Assembly (NCBI RefSeq): GCF_000725625.1
Contig: NZ_JOHS01000033.1
Location: 1 to 64,000 of the forward strand
DNA from: Streptomyces sp. NRRL F-6676
Lineage (GTDB): Bacteria; Actinomycetota; Actinomycetes; Streptomycetales; Streptomycetaceae
Length of the DNA stretch: 64,000 nt
Direction: 5' to 3'
The notes beneath the pieces are model-generated. The model saw only the letters and a list, made by a program, of their open reading frames with translations. It searched no databases and was not told the origin of the DNA. Shown here in pieces: positions 25,035 to 34,711 of this stretch. The position numbers were made by a program, and so were the translations under genes. The stretch's first letter is position 1. Each line of letters begins with the position of its first letter.

Positions 25035-26393
25035 GTGACCTCTGCCGCCGACCCCGACCACCGTCCGGACCGTTCCCACCGCCCCCTCGGGGGCCGGCGC
25101 CCCCGGCGTCCCGAGTGGGCGGGGCGGAACTACGGCCTGCTGGCCGCCGCCGCGGTCGTCACCAACCTGGGCAGCAACGGGGCCCTGATCGCCGCCGCCT
25201 TCGCGGTCCTCGACGCGGGCGGCGACGCCGGGGACGTCGGGCTCGTGGCGGCGGCGCGCACGCTGCCGCTCGTCCTGTTCCTGCTGATCGGCGGCGCGGT
25301 CGCCGACCGGCTGCCCCGGCACCGGGTGATGGTCGCGGCCAACGCCCTCAACTGTGTGTCGCAGGCGGCGTTCGCGACGCTCGTCCTGGCCGGTGAGCCC
25401 CGGCTGTGGCAGATGATGCTGCTCACCGGGCTGGGCGCGACCGGCCAGGCGTTCTTCAACCCGGCCGCTGAGGGCATGCTGATGTCCTCGGTGCGCGGGG
25501 AGCAGGCGGGCCGTGCCTTCGCGGTGTTCCGGATGGCGATGCAGTCGGCGGCGGTCGGCGGGGCCGCGCTCGGCGGGGCGCTGGTCGCCGCGCTCGGGCC
25601 CGGCTGGGTGCTCGCGATCGACGCGGCGGCCTTCGCGGTGGCGGGTTCGCTGCGCTCCTTCCTCGACGTCGGGCACATCGCGCCGCGCGAGCCGGGTGGC
25701 GGCCTGCTGGCCGATCTGCGCGAGGGCTGGCGGGAGTTCAGCGGACGGCCCTGGCTGTGGGGGGTCGTCGCACAGTTCTCGATCGCCAACGCGGTGGTCG
25801 GCGCGGCCGACGCGGTCTACGGTCCGTTGGTGGCGGAGGAGAGCCTCGGCGGGGCAGGGCCGTGGGGGCTCGCCCTCGGCGCGTTCGGCGCGGGCACGGT
25901 CGTCGGGGCACTCGTGATGACCCGCTTCCGGCCGCGCCGACTGCTGCTGGTCGGCACCCTGTGCGTCTTCCCGCTGGCCGCGCCCTCCGCGGCCCTGGCG
26001 GTGCCGGTGCCGGTCGGCGTCCTGTACACGGTGATGTTCCTGACCGGGCTCTCGGTCGAGGTGTTCGGCGTGTCCTGGATGACCGCTTTGCACCAGGAAA
26101 TACCCGAGGACAAGTTGTCCCGGGTCTCGGCATACGACTGGTTCGGCTCGATCGCGATGCTCCCGCTCGCGACGGCCCTGGCAGGCCCCGCCGAGTCCTC
26201 CCTCGGCCGCGCGAACGCCCTGTGGGCCTGCGCCGCACTGGTCCTCGTCGTCACGGCGGCGGTCCTCTGCGTCCCAGAGGTACGCAACCTACGCCGCCGC
26301 ACACCGTCGGCCCTCGTGCCGGGTCCGACCCCGGGGCCGGCGAAGCAAGAGCCGCACCACGCCCAACCCCGCACCCAGCCCGGCACCGACTGA
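25035..26393 (+). CDS. MFS transporter, probable drug efflux
   Basis: A 452-aa major facilitator protein with about 10-12 membrane helices. The conserved loop between helices 2 and 3 is seen as GGAVADRLPRHRVMV, the usual proton-antiporter signature. The N-tail (Pro/Arg-rich) and C-tail (VLVPGPTPGPAKQEPHH-like) are hydrophilic. It belongs to the same broad group as enterobactin and macrolide exporters. The GTG at 25035 is chosen from the leaderless promoter context. No regulator is adjacent; substrate unknown. Confidence 0.88.
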   Translation: MTSAADPDHRPDRSHRPLGGRRPRRPEWAGRNYGLLAAAAVVTNLGSNGALIAAAFAVLDAGGDAGDVGLVAAARTLPLVLFLLIGGAVADRLPRHRVMVAANALNCVSQAAFATLVLAGEPRLWQMMLLTGLGATGQAFFNPAAEGMLMSSVRGEQAGRAFAVFRMAMQSAAVGGAALGGALVAALGPGWVLAIDAAAFAVAGSLRSFLDVGHIAPREPGGGLLADLREGWREFSGRPWLWGVVAQFSIANAVVGAADAVYGPLVAEESLGGAGPWGLALGAFGAGTVVGALVMTRFRPRRLLLVGTLCVFPLAAPSAALAVPVPVGVLYTVMFLTGLSVEVFGVSWMTALHQEIPEDKLSRVSAYDWFGSIAMLPLATALAGPAESSLGRANALWACAALVLVVTAAVLCVPEVRNLRRRTPSALVPGPTPGPAKQEPHHAQPRTQPGTD

Positions 26394-26429
26394 CGGCTCC
26401 TGCCGAACGGCACCCCACCTCCGCCCCGC

Positions 26430-26625
26430 CCCCGGGGGTCCAGGGGGCAGGGGCGGAGCCCCAAGAACGCGCCAGGGGGCGAAGCCCCTCACGCCTCCCG
26501 GGGGCGCAGCCCCCGAGGGAGGCCCGGGGCCGTAGACACCAGGCCCCCCGAGGGGGGCCAGCAGGCGCAGCCCCCAGGGAGGGGACGGGCGGGGGCGGCG
26601 GGGACGAGGAGAAACCCGGCGTCGA
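26430..26625. repeat. GC-rich palindromic intergenic repeat, copy B
   Basis: A run of short inverted repeats (GGGGCGGAGCCCC, GGGGCGAAGCCCC, GGGGCGCAGCCCCC repeated) fills most of the 26394-26661 gap between convergent genes. The GGGGCGGAGCCCC module recurs at about 30150. No gene is seen. It may serve as a transcription terminator. Confidence 0.7.
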
Positions 26626-26661
26626 GCCTCCCCACCGCACCCCCGACAACGACACACAGCC

Positions 26662-27507
26662 TCAGCCGATACCGAACGCCCCGTCCGGCGGCTCCGGCGA
26701 CGCCACCGCCTCCGTGTCATGAACCGGCCGGGCGGAGCCCATGAACACCCGCAGGGGATCCCCGTGCTCGACCCGCGCGGGAAACGCGTCCGCCGCAGCA
26801 CGCCGCACCAACGCCCCGACATCCGCCGCCCGGTGCGCCGCGTACAGCACCACGTTGCCGAACCGCCGCCCCCGCAACACCCCCGGCTCCGCGATCAACG
26901 CCAGCTCCTCGAACACCGTCCCGAGCGTGGCGAGCTGAGAGCGCAGAAAGGCGAAGGGCGTGGCATCCGCCAGATTCGCCACGTACACCCCGTCGCCCCG
27001 CAGCACCCGCGCCACGGCCCGCGCGTACTCGACCGAGGTGAGATGCGCGGGCACCCGGGACCCACCGAACACATCGGCGATCACCACGTCCGCCGAGCCG
27101 GCCGGCGCCGCCTCCAGCCAGGCCCGGGCATCCGCGCGATGCGGCGTGATGTCCGCCCCGGCGGGAAGCGGCAACCGTTCGAGGACGAGGGCAAGCAGCC
27201 CCCGGTCGGCCTCGACGACCTGCTGCCGCGAGCCGGGCCGGGTCGCGGCGACGTACCTCGGCAACGTGAACGCGCCACCGCCGAGGTGCAGCACGTCCAG
27301 CGGCACCCCCGGCCCGGCGGCCGTGTCCAGCACGTGTCCGAGCCGCCTGGCGTACTCGAACTCCAGGTGCTCGGGCGCGTCCAGGTCGACGTACGACTGC
27401 GGCGCCCCGTCCACGGTCAGCAGCCAGGCGCGCTCCCGGTCGACGTCGGGCATCAGCCGGGCGGTCCCGTGATCCACGTCCCGCACCACGGGTATCGCTT
27501 CGCTCAC
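26662..27507 (-). CDS. Spermidine-synthase-like methyltransferase-fold protein
   Basis: A 281-aa protein with the spermidine synthase Rossmann fold: LDVLHLGGGAFTLPRYVAA (nucleotide loop), VVEADRGLLAL (acidic residue after beta-2) and DVVIADVFGGSRVPAHLTS (catalytic-region Asp). Streptomycetes carry several such proteins that lack a partner decarboxylase, and their true substrate is unclear. GTG at 27507 is taken as start, with an in-frame GTG at 27525 as alternative; neither has a strong ribosome site. Confidence 0.82.
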   Translation of the reverse strand: MSEAIPVVRDVDHGTARLMPDVDRERAWLLTVDGAPQSYVDLDAPEHLEFEYARRLGHVLDTAAGPGVPLDVLHLGGGAFTLPRYVAATRPGSRQQVVEADRGLLALVLERLPLPAGADITPHRADARAWLEAAPAGSADVVIADVFGGSRVPAHLTSVEYARAVARVLRGDGVYVANLADATPFAFLRSQLATLGTVFEELALIAEPGVLRGRRFGNVVLYAAHRAADVGALVRRAAADAFPARVEHGDPLRVFMGSARPVHDTEAVASPEPPDGAFGIG

Positions 27508-27556
27508 GGGACCATTGTGCGGCACGGGGGCGCCCCGCAGGACGCCCCCGTCCGGC

Positions 27557-28738
27557 TCACTCCACGGAGGTCACCGTCCCCGCCCCGACCGTCCGGCCGC
27601 CCTCGCGGATCGCGAAGCCGAGCCCGGACTCCAGGGGCACGTCCCGGCCCAGCTCGACGGTCATGGTGACCGTCTCCCCGGGCCGGGCGACACCGGCCGC
27701 ACCGAGGTCGACGCCGCCGACCACGTCCGCCGTGCGAATGTAGAACTGCGGCCGGTAACCGCTGGTCACCGCCGTCGTGCGGCCGCCCTCGCGGGCCGAG
27801 AGCACATACACCCGCGCGGTGAACCGGCGGCGGGGCTCGACGCTGCCGGGCGCCGCGACGACGTGGCCGCGCCGCACCGCGTCCCGCGCCACCCCGCGCA
27901 GCAGCAGCGCCACGTTGTCCCCGGCCTGCGCCTCCTCCATCGGCCGGCCGAAGGTCTCGACCCCGGTCACGACGGTCTCGACGCCGGCCCCGAGCACCTC
28001 GACCCGGTCGCCGACGCGCACCGTGCCGCGCTCGACGGCGCCGGTGACGACCGTGCCGCGCCCGGTGATGGTGAGCACGTTCTCCACCGGCAGCAGGAAC
28101 GGCGCGTCCAGGTACCGCTCGGGGACCGGCACATACGTGTCGACCGCGTCGAGCAGCGCCTCGACGGCCGCCGTCCAGCGCGGGTCGCCCTCCAGCGCGC
28201 GCAGCCCGGAGACCCGTACGACGGGCACGGACTCGCCCGGGTAGCCGTGCGCGGTGAGCAGTTCGCGCACCTCCAGCTCCACGAGGTCGGTCAGCACCGT
28301 GTCCTCGCCGTCGCCGACGGCGTCGGCCTTGTTGAGCGCGACGACGATGTGGTCGACGCCCACCTGCCGCGCGAGCAGCACGTGTTCGGCGGTCTGCGGC
28401 ATGATCCCGTCGAGCGCGGAGACGACGAGAATCGCCCCGTCGAGCTGCGCGGCCCCGGTGACCATGTTCTTGATGTAGTCGGCGTGGCCGGGCATGTCGA
28501 CGTGCGCGTAGTGCCGGGTGTCGGTCTCGTACTCGACGTGGGCGATGTTGATGGTGATGCCGCGCGCGGCCTCCTCGGGGGCGCGGTCGATGCGGTCGAA
28601 CGGCACGAACGTGCCGGCGCCGCGGTCGGCGAGGACCTTGGTGAGGGCGGCGGTCAGGGTGGTCTTGCCGTGGTCGACATGGCCCATCGTGCCGATGTTG
28701 AGATGCGGTTTGGTGCGGACGTACGCCGTCTTGGACAT
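27557..28738 (-). CDS. tuf3: Divergent elongation factor Tu (Tuf3 type)
   Basis: A 393-aa EF-Tu homologue with all three domains. G-motifs are GHVDHGKT (G1), DMPGH (G3; ordinary EF-Tu has DCPGH), NKAD (G4; usually NKCD) and SGL (G5; usually SAL). The departures throughout show it is not the main EF-Tu. Streptomyces are known to carry a divergent tuf3, reported as poorly expressed in normal growth and linked to stress or amino acid starvation. It stands alone, away from any str operon. A strong hairpin lies about 100 nt upstream of its start. Confidence 0.93.
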   Translation of the reverse strand: MSKTAYVRTKPHLNIGTMGHVDHGKTTLTAALTKVLADRGAGTFVPFDRIDRAPEEAARGITINIAHVEYETDTRHYAHVDMPGHADYIKNMVTGAAQLDGAILVVSALDGIMPQTAEHVLLARQVGVDHIVVALNKADAVGDGEDTVLTDLVELEVRELLTAHGYPGESVPVVRVSGLRALEGDPRWTAAVEALLDAVDTYVPVPERYLDAPFLLPVENVLTITGRGTVVTGAVERGTVRVGDRVEVLGAGVETVVTGVETFGRPMEEAQAGDNVALLLRGVARDAVRRGHVVAAPGSVEPRRRFTARVYVLSAREGGRTTAVTSGYRPQFYIRTADVVGGVDLGAAGVARPGETVTMTVELGRDVPLESGLGFAIREGGRTVGAGTVTSVE

Positions 28739-28835
28739 GGCGGTACCTCGAAGTCTCTTGGGTGGTGACGCGTGAACGGCCCCGGGCGCGGCGCATGGGG
28801 CGCGCGGCCGGGACGGGGACCCCGAGAACCTGGCC

Positions 28836-28878
28836 GACCCTCCCCCTGGGGGGTCCGCCGGACGATCCGGGGAGGGTC
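28836..28878 (-). promoter_or_regulatory. Hairpin in the tuf3 upstream region
   Basis: GACCCTCCCC (28836-28845) and GGGGAGGGTC (28869-28878) are perfect 10-bp arms around a GC-rich interior that can pair further. On the tuf3 strand this lies 98 bp before the ATG, where it could be a leader hairpin or an operator. The remaining 28739-29230 sequence holds no convincing gene. Confidence 0.45.
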
Positions 28879-29230
28879 AGCTTCGGGCGCCGTCGACTGC
28901 GGCGAGGAGAGTGGGAACGGCAGCCTTCGGGGCATCCGCGGCGGCGGATGCTGCGAGGTGGAAGGCGTGCCAGAACATGCCCCGATCATGCCTCCGCCGC
29001 CCGTTCCGGGTCGAATGGTTTTCGCCCCGGGCGCGATCGGGGACGCGGAGATGTACGTCCGGTGCACAGCTGCCGTCGGTATCTCGGACACGGCCCCGAC
29101 ACGGCCCGCGTCGACCCGCCGGAGGGAACGTTCCCGCGGCCCTGGCCAGGGGACTGACGGGCGTTCAGCGCACCCCCCGTGAAATGGCCCATACGGCGAT
29201 CACATGCGTTCGTCGGTTAATGTCACCGAC

Positions 29231-30043
29231 ATGCTCGATGCCACCACCCGCTCGGGCGGCACCGCCACGGCCTCTCCCCGGGCCACCGCCACGAAGCCCA
29301 CCACCGACACGGCACCGGCCGTCTCCACGTCGCTGGTGAGCACCCCGGTCGCCGCAGCCGTCTCCCCCTCCCTCGCCGCGCGCTGCGGCAGAGCGCTGCT
29401 CTCTCCCTGGGCGCGCCTGGCCCTGCTCGTGGTGCTGCTCGCGACGGCCGCCACCTGCGTGCTGCTGTTCGAGCCGCAGAGGCTGCTGACGCACGGCTGG
29501 CCACCGCAGCTCGGCGGGGCCGCGGCCGCTTCGGTGTTCGCGGTGGCGTACGGACTGTGCACGGTCGCCTTCGTGCCGCGCCCGCTGCTCAACCTGGCCG
29601 CGGGCGCGCTGTTCGGTTCGCAGTTCGGCACGGGCAGCGCCCTGACGGGCACGGTGCTGGGCGCCGGGCTCGCCTTCGGCCTGGGCCGGCTGCTGGGGCA
29701 GGACGCGCTGCGACCGCTGGTGCGCGGCCGCTGGCTGAAGGCGGCGGACGGACAGCTCAGCCGGCACGGCTTCCGTTCGATGATGGCGGCCCGGCTCTTC
29801 CCCGGGGTGCCGTTCTGGGCGGCGAACTACTGCGCCGCCGTCTCCCGGATGCGTTCGGCGCCGTTCCTGATCGCGACGGCGCTCGGTTCGATCCCCAACA
29901 CCGCCGCGTACGTCGTCGCCGGCGCCCGCGCCTCCAGCCCCACCTCCCCCGCCTTCCTCATCGCCCTCGCCATCATCGCCGTCCCCGCCCTCGCCGCCAC
30001 GACCATCGCCTGGCGCAAACGCCACCACCTGCGCGCCCCGTAG
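29231..30043 (+). CDS. TVP38/TMEM64-family membrane protein
   Basis: A 270-aa membrane protein of the TVP38/DedA superfamily. A Thr/Ala-rich N-tail (about 50 residues) is followed by five or six hydrophobic segments. RLFPGVPFWAANYCAA and the preceding FGLGRLLGQDALR are the family's conserved reentrant-loop features. It may act in lipid transport. ATG 29231 is favoured because TAATGT (29218-29223) lies 7 bp upstream and there is no ribosome site, indicating a leaderless message; ATG 29204 is the alternative. Confidence 0.8.
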   Translation: MLDATTRSGGTATASPRATATKPTTDTAPAVSTSLVSTPVAAAVSPSLAARCGRALLSPWARLALLVVLLATAATCVLLFEPQRLLTHGWPPQLGGAAAASVFAVAYGLCTVAFVPRPLLNLAAGALFGSQFGTGSALTGTVLGAGLAFGLGRLLGQDALRPLVRGRWLKAADGQLSRHGFRSMMAARLFPGVPFWAANYCAAVSRMRSAPFLIATALGSIPNTAAYVVAGARASSPTSPAFLIALAIIAVPALAATTIAWRKRHHLRAP

Positions 30044-30205
30044 GGGGCGCCCCCGAAGGGGCGCGAGGAACTGCGCGAGAAGCCCCCACTCAACCGCACC
30101 CGCCCCACATACCCCACCCACCCGAGCTCTCAGGCGCCCGGGGTCCAAGGGGCGGAGCCCCTTGAAGGGACGGGAAGGGTAGGGGCGGCGGGGGCGAAAC
30201 CCCTG
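30044..30205. repeat. GC-rich palindromic intergenic repeat, copy C
   Basis: The gap 30044-30350 contains GGGGCGCGAGGAACTGCGCG (30058-30077), the same module as at 9507 and 57092, and further on GGGGCGGAGCCCC and GGGGCGAAACCCC, which are shared with copies B and D. No gene is seen in the 307-bp gap. The last 100 bp before uppP is ordinary sequence. Confidence 0.7.
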
Positions 30206-30350
30206 TGCCGGACCCGTCACTTGGGAACGCTACGCTGCCACCCGACACACCTGATCACCACACAGGATCCGGCGTGCCCACACAGCTCCCCCCGTTCACC
30301 AGACCCCACCTCACCCCTCTCCACGATCAGCGCTTGGACCTCCTGCCTCC

Positions 30351-31226
30351 ATGTCTTGGTTTGAATCCCTCGTCCTCGGACTCGTCCAGGGGCTGACCGA
30401 ATTCCTCCCGGTGTCCTCCAGCGCCCACCTCCGGCTGACCGCCGCCTTCGCCGGCTGGAAGGACCCGGGCGCGGCCTTCACGGCCATCACCCAGATCGGC
30501 ACGGAGTCCGCGGTACTGATCTACTTCCGCAAGGACATCGCCAACATCCTCTCCGCATGGTCGCGTTCACTGGTGAACAAGGAGTGGCGGCACCACCCCG
30601 ACGCCCGCATGGGCTGGCTGGTGATCGTCGGCTCCATCCCGATCGGCGTGCTCGGCGTGACGCTCAAGGACCAGATCGAGGGCCCGTTCCGTGACCTGCG
30701 TGTCACCGCGACGATGCTCATCGCCATGGGCGTGGTCCTGGGCGTCGCCGACCGGCTCGCCGCTCGCGACGAGAAGGGCGGCCGCCACCGCGCGCCCAAG
30801 CAGCGCAAGACGCTGGAGAACCTGAACACCAAGGACGGCCTGATCTACGGCATCTGCCAGGCGATGGCCCTGATCCCGGGCGTCTCGCGCTCCGGGGCGA
30901 CGATCAGCGGCGGCCTGTTCCTCGGCTACAGGCGGGAGGCCGCGGCACGGTACTCCTTCCTGCTGGCGGTTCCGGCCGTCCTGGCGTCCGGGGTGTTCGA
31001 ACTGAAGGACGCGGCGGAGAGCGGGCACGTGTCCTGGGGGCCGACCCTCTTCGCGACGGTGATCGCGTTCGGGTCCGGATATGTGGTCATCTCGTGGTTC
31101 ATGAAATTCATCAGCTCGAAGTCGTTCATGCCGTTCGTCTGGTACCGGATCGCCCTCGGCCTCCTGCTGTTCGTGCTGGTCGGGGCCGGCGTGCTAAGCC
31201 CACACGCGGGCGAATCCGGCGGCTGA
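30351..31226 (+). CDS. uppP: Undecaprenyl-diphosphatase (BacA/UppP) with a replaced C-terminus
   Basis: A 291-aa integral membrane phosphatase that recycles undecaprenyl pyrophosphate for cell-wall synthesis. GLTEFLPVSSSAHL (N-terminal catalytic motif with the conserved Glu and Ser) and PGVSRSGATISGGLFLG (second motif with the active-site Arg) are intact, and eight or so helices are visible. The final 33 codons (31128-31226) are duplicated in divergent form at 45752-45850. The copy here uses CTA, CCA and GAA codons unlike the rest, so I infer that an inserted element supplied this 3' end. Confidence 0.93.
   Translation: MSWFESLVLGLVQGLTEFLPVSSSAHLRLTAAFAGWKDPGAAFTAITQIGTESAVLIYFRKDIANILSAWSRSLVNKEWRHHPDARMGWLVIVGSIPIGVLGVTLKDQIEGPFRDLRVTATMLIAMGVVLGVADRLAARDEKGGRHRAPKQRKTLENLNTKDGLIYGICQAMALIPGVSRSGATISGGLFLGYRREAAARYSFLLAVPAVLASGVFELKDAAESGHVSWGPTLFATVIAFGSGYVVISWFMKFISSKSFMPFVWYRIALGLLLFVLVGAGVLSPHAGESGG
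31128..31153 (+). repeat. Left direct repeat (attL candidate) inside uppP
   Basis: The core reads ATGCCGTTCGTCTGGTACCGGATCGC here in two pieces: ATGCCGTT then CGTCTGGTACCGGATCGC. It differs from the right copy at one base (T for C at position 8). The 18-bp stretch after the mismatch is identical. It encodes MPFVWYRIA within UppP. Confidence 0.7.
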
Positions 31227-31475
31227 ACGAGGGCCGCACGGATAGTGCTCTCTCGCGTTTCCCAGCGCCTGATCGCAGCACCGAACCACCCGGGGCACGG
31301 GCCACCGGCCTGTCCGACCGGGTACACCCGGCCCGCCACGACCTGGCCCAGCGTCCCGTCGACGGCCGCTGCGCCCTGGCCTTCGCCGGCCGACCGACGG
31401 CCTGATCCACCGTGGCGGCCCGGACCCCGATGTCACCATGGAACTCGGCGCCGAGGCATGTGCTGCGAGGCCGGC
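31227..31475. other. Gene-free stretch at the left end of the island
   Basis: There are 249 bp between the uppP stop and the LacI-family gene end (convergent). I see no recognisable protein fragment, no recombinase remnant and no strong hairpin. Confidence 0.5.
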
Positions 31476-32492
31476 TCACGTCGTCGAGGGCCGCCCTGTC
31501 GTACCGCGGACCACGAGTTCCGGAACCGGTGTGCGGAGCACCAGGTCAGTCAGGGGAGCTCCGTCGATGTGGTCGAGCAGCATGGACGTGGCGGCGGCTC
31601 CCGCTTCTTGCAGCGGCATGCGTACGACTGTCACTGGCGGGCAGTACACCTCGGCCATCCAGGTGTCTTGGACAGCCACCACCGAGAGCTCCTCCGGAAC
31701 GCGTATTCCGGCGCGGCTCGCGCAGGAAACAACGCCCAAAGCGGCGTTGACACTGGCCACCACCAGGCCGGTGGGAGATGGGGACGTACCCAGCAGTCGC
31801 TTCGCAGCAGTCATGCCCGCGTCGGCCTCCCATCCCGCGGCGACGACGGCGGACTTGGCGACGGAGCGCCCGGCAGCGCGCATGGCGGCCCAGAATCCCT
31901 TGAGCCTGCGCGCCGCGGCGTCATGCCGAACGGTTCCGCCGACGAATCCGAGGTGCTCGTGCCCGAGGTCGAGCAGATGCTGGGTGGCGATCCTCGCGGC
32001 TTCGACGTCGTCGAGAACCACCGAACCGGTGCGGCCCTTCAGCCGGGAGTTGAACAGTACGACGGGTACGTCGATGTCCAGGGTCGCCGCCAGCATGCGG
32101 TCGGTGAAGTCCTCCCGCCGCTGGAGGACCACCCCGTCGACCCGGCCCTTCCCTACGAGCGCATCCAACTCATGCTTTCCCGCCCGCGGGCCATTGAGCT
32201 GTCCCAGCAGCACGCTCACGGACCGCGATGTCGCGACCTCGTCCACGCCGGCCAGCATAGGCGCGAAGACGGCGTTGTTGACATCGGGAACGATCAACGC
32301 CAGGGCCCCGGCCCTGGACATGCGCAGGGCGCGGGCACGGTGACTCGGGACGTACCCGATCTCCGCCGCGACAGCCAGGACCCGCTGACGCGTGTCGGGA
32401 TGGATCCGGGCCTTGGCGTCCGCGGTCAGCACGCGGGAGGCCACCGATATGGATACGCCGGCGGCCGCCGCGACATCTTTCAGTCCTGCCAT
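31476..32492 (-). CDS. LacI-family repressor
   Basis: A 338-aa LacI/GalR protein. The HTH is at residues 3-25 (LKDVAAAAGVSISVASRVL), with the hinge helix at about 48-60, followed by a full periplasmic-binding-protein-like effector domain. It is the third gene of a minus-strand set with a CoA-transferase and an enoyl-CoA hydratase; the gap to the hydratase is 64 bp. Two palindromes with the central CG typical of LacI operators lie upstream of the CoA-transferase, so feedback control of the operon is inferred. Effector unknown. Confidence 0.9.
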   Translation of the reverse strand: MAGLKDVAAAAGVSISVASRVLTADAKARIHPDTRQRVLAVAAEIGYVPSHRARALRMSRAGALALIVPDVNNAVFAPMLAGVDEVATSRSVSVLLGQLNGPRAGKHELDALVGKGRVDGVVLQRREDFTDRMLAATLDIDVPVVLFNSRLKGRTGSVVLDDVEAARIATQHLLDLGHEHLGFVGGTVRHDAAARRLKGFWAAMRAAGRSVAKSAVVAAGWEADAGMTAAKRLLGTSPSPTGLVVASVNAALGVVSCASRAGIRVPEELSVVAVQDTWMAEVYCPPVTVVRMPLQEAGAAATSMLLDHIDGAPLTDLVLRTPVPELVVRGTTGRPSTT

Positions 32493-32556
32493 GGTCAGGG
32501 CATCCTACAAGGAGGCTGAACCCGAAACCGGTGGTCGAGACATGGCCGAGAAGACG

Positions 32557-33354
32557 TCAGCGTGCACCGAACTTCGCCGGACGCTTCTCGACGAAGGCCC
32601 GAATGCCCTCCCGCGCGTCGGCCGTGTTCAACAGGGCGTGCAGGTGCTGTTGTTCAATCGTGAACCCGGCGGTGGCGGTGTGCCCCACGGCGGCCTTGAT
32701 CGCCGTGATCGCGTGGACCGGTCCCCGCGCGAACTCGTCCGCGATGTGCTGCGCGCGCAGGAGAGCGGTGCCGTCATCGCTGACATGGGTGACAATGCCG
32801 AGTGCGTGGGCCCGTTCGCTGGAGATCCGCGCACCCGTCATGATCATTTCCTTGGCGCGGTTGATTCCCACGTGCCGGGTCAGCCGCTGGGTGCCTCCCC
32901 ATCCGGGCATCAGGCCCAGCGAGATCTCCGGCAGGCCGAACGAGGCTGTGCTGTCGGCCACCACCAGGTCGCAACTCAGTACGACCTCGAAGCCTCCTCC
33001 CAGAGCCAGGCCGTGAACGGCGGCGATGACGGGGAGCCGGAGACCGGCGATCGTGTCGCACATGGTATTGGCACGTGTGGTGAACGCCTGGAACTCCTCG
33101 CTGTCAGCCCTCGCATACTCGCCGATGTCGGCGCCGGCGGCGAAGGCGGGGCCGCTGCCGGTGATGATCACGGCGCGTATGGCCGGATTGGCGTCGGCGT
33201 CGAGCAGTGACGAGGTGACCAGCTGGATCATCTCGGAGTTGAACGCGTTGTACTTGTGGGGCCGGTTCAACCGGATGGCCAGCGTCTGGTCACGGATCTC
33301 GGTCAGGACGGGCAGCTCCTCGGCCCTGGGCCTGCTTGTCCGCTCAGTCGGCAC
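32557..33354 (-). CDS. Enoyl-CoA hydratase/isomerase (crotonase family)
   Basis: A 265-aa crotonase. GPAFAAGADIGEY and HGLALGGGFEVVLSCDLVV carry the oxyanion-hole residues, and PEISLGLMPGWGGTQRL carries a catalytic Glu. It hydrates or isomerises an enoyl-CoA. The GTG at 33354 is inside the end of the CoA-transferase gene (stop at 33344), an 11-nt overlap indicating translational coupling. With the CoA-transferase it resembles CaiB/CaiD-type pairs, but the substrate cannot be read from sequence. Confidence 0.88.
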   Translation of the reverse strand: MPTERTSRPRAEELPVLTEIRDQTLAIRLNRPHKYNAFNSEMIQLVTSSLLDADANPAIRAVIITGSGPAFAAGADIGEYARADSEEFQAFTTRANTMCDTIAGLRLPVIAAVHGLALGGGFEVVLSCDLVVADSTASFGLPEISLGLMPGWGGTQRLTRHVGINRAKEMIMTGARISSERAHALGIVTHVSDDGTALLRAQHIADEFARGPVHAITAIKAAVGHTATAGFTIEQQHLHALLNTADAREGIRAFVEKRPAKFGAR

Positions 33355-34534
33355 GGTGCAGCGCCCCCTTCCGCACGAGGACATCGACTTCCTGCGCGGT
33401 GTAGCCCAGCGACTCCAGGACCGTCGCGGTATCGGCTCCGAGCGCGGGCGGTACGGCATGGACACCAGGACGCTTTCCGTCATAGGTGACCGGGTGGCCC
33501 AGCACGCGGACCGTGCCCGCGTCAGGGTGTTCGAAGCTGACGATCGAACGGTTGTGGACCACCTGCGGATCCGTGACGACGTCGGCGTAGGTGTTGACCT
33601 GTGAGAACCAGATCTTGTGGGCGGTCAGCCGGGCGGTCCAGTCCGCGGTCGTCCGTCGACGCATGTGCTTGGCGACTCGCGCGTTGACCTGCTCCCGGCG
33701 GGCGTAGGAGTCGTCTTCTGCGATGTCGTCGAACCATGGATCGTCGAAGAGCGTGTGCAGGGCGGGGAGGCTGGTGAGGGAGAGGCAGAGGTGGCTGTCC
33801 GCCGTCGCGAAGACGCCGTAGGGAGCCTTGTAGTACATGGACGAGACGCCGGAGGCGCTGCGCTCTCCCTGGAAACCGTTCAGATGGTAGGCGAGCGGTT
33901 CGATCTGAAGGTCGAGTGCCGCGTTCAGCAGGTTGCTCTCGACCTTGCAGCCCTCGCCCGTACGTTCGCGCCCCTGCAAGGCGGCCAGGATGCCCATGGC
34001 TCCGAGGACGGCGCCGTGTTGATCGACGAGCGACGCACCCACCGGCGTGGGAGGCCCGTCGGCGGTTCCCGTGGCTGCGGCCAGCCCCGAGAGTGCCTGA
34101 ATGAGGACGTCCTGGCCGGGCCGGTCGCGGTAGGGCCCGTCGGGGCCATAGCCCGAGAGGGAGCAGTAGACCAGCCGCGGGTTCAGGGACTTCAGCCGCT
34201 CGTATCCGAACCCCAGACGGTCCATCGCGCCGGGCCGGAAGTTCTCGACCACCACGTCTGCGGTGGCCAGCAGTCTGTCGAGCGCCTCGCGCGACTCCGG
34301 CGCCTTGAGGTCGACCGCGATGCTCTTGGTGTTCCTGTTCCCGAGAAGGAAGAAGACGCTGGTGTCACCCAGGTATGCGTCGGGGCCCGACCAGGTCCGC
34401 TCGAAGGCACCGCTCGGTGGTTCGACCTTGATGACCTCGGCCCCGAGGTCGGCCAGTATCTGGCTCGTCGAGGGGCCCTGGAGGAAATGAGTGAAGCTCA
34501 CGACGCGGAGACCCGAAAGCATGTGTTGTCCCAT
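33344..34534 (-). CDS. CaiB/BaiF-type (class III) CoA-transferase
   Basis: A 396-aa family III CoA-transferase. LEADLGAEVIKVE-like N-terminal motif (LADLGAEVIKVEPPSG), FFLLGNRNTKSIAVDLK, VVVENFRPGAMDRLG and the catalytic aspartate region GASLVDQHG are all present. These enzymes move CoA between carboxylic acids without a hydrolytic step. It is the first gene of an operon with the hydratase and LacI genes. Here it could activate the acyl acid released by the island's deacylase; that link is inference. Confidence 0.9.
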   Translation of the reverse strand: MGQHMLSGLRVVSFTHFLQGPSTSQILADLGAEVIKVEPPSGAFERTWSGPDAYLGDTSVFFLLGNRNTKSIAVDLKAPESREALDRLLATADVVVENFRPGAMDRLGFGYERLKSLNPRLVYCSLSGYGPDGPYRDRPGQDVLIQALSGLAAATGTADGPPTPVGASLVDQHGAVLGAMGILAALQGRERTGEGCKVESNLLNAALDLQIEPLAYHLNGFQGERSASGVSSMYYKAPYGVFATADSHLCLSLTSLPALHTLFDDPWFDDIAEDDSYARREQVNARVAKHMRRRTTADWTARLTAHKIWFSQVNTYADVVTDPQVVHNRSIVSFEHPDAGTVRVLGHPVTYDGKRPGVHAVPPALGADTATVLESLGYTAQEVDVLVRKGALHRAD

Positions 34535-34711
34535 CTGAGGTGATGCAGCGTCCGACTCCGACCGGCGCGGGAATGCCGACCCGACGGCTCTTCGGGCGCG
34601 GGCATCCGGGAGTCCCGGGGTGCGGCCCCCAGGACTTGTCTTCCTGAAGCGCCCTGTCAGTCGACGCGGAATCAGGTCGAAGCCAAGGACGAGCCGTGGC
34701 GACTTCGTTTC

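Noticed and set aside
28772..29182. Open frames of 130-145 codons upstream of tuf3
   Set aside because: Several overlapping frames on both strands, no motif, poor codon pattern and hairpin structure; more likely a regulatory region.
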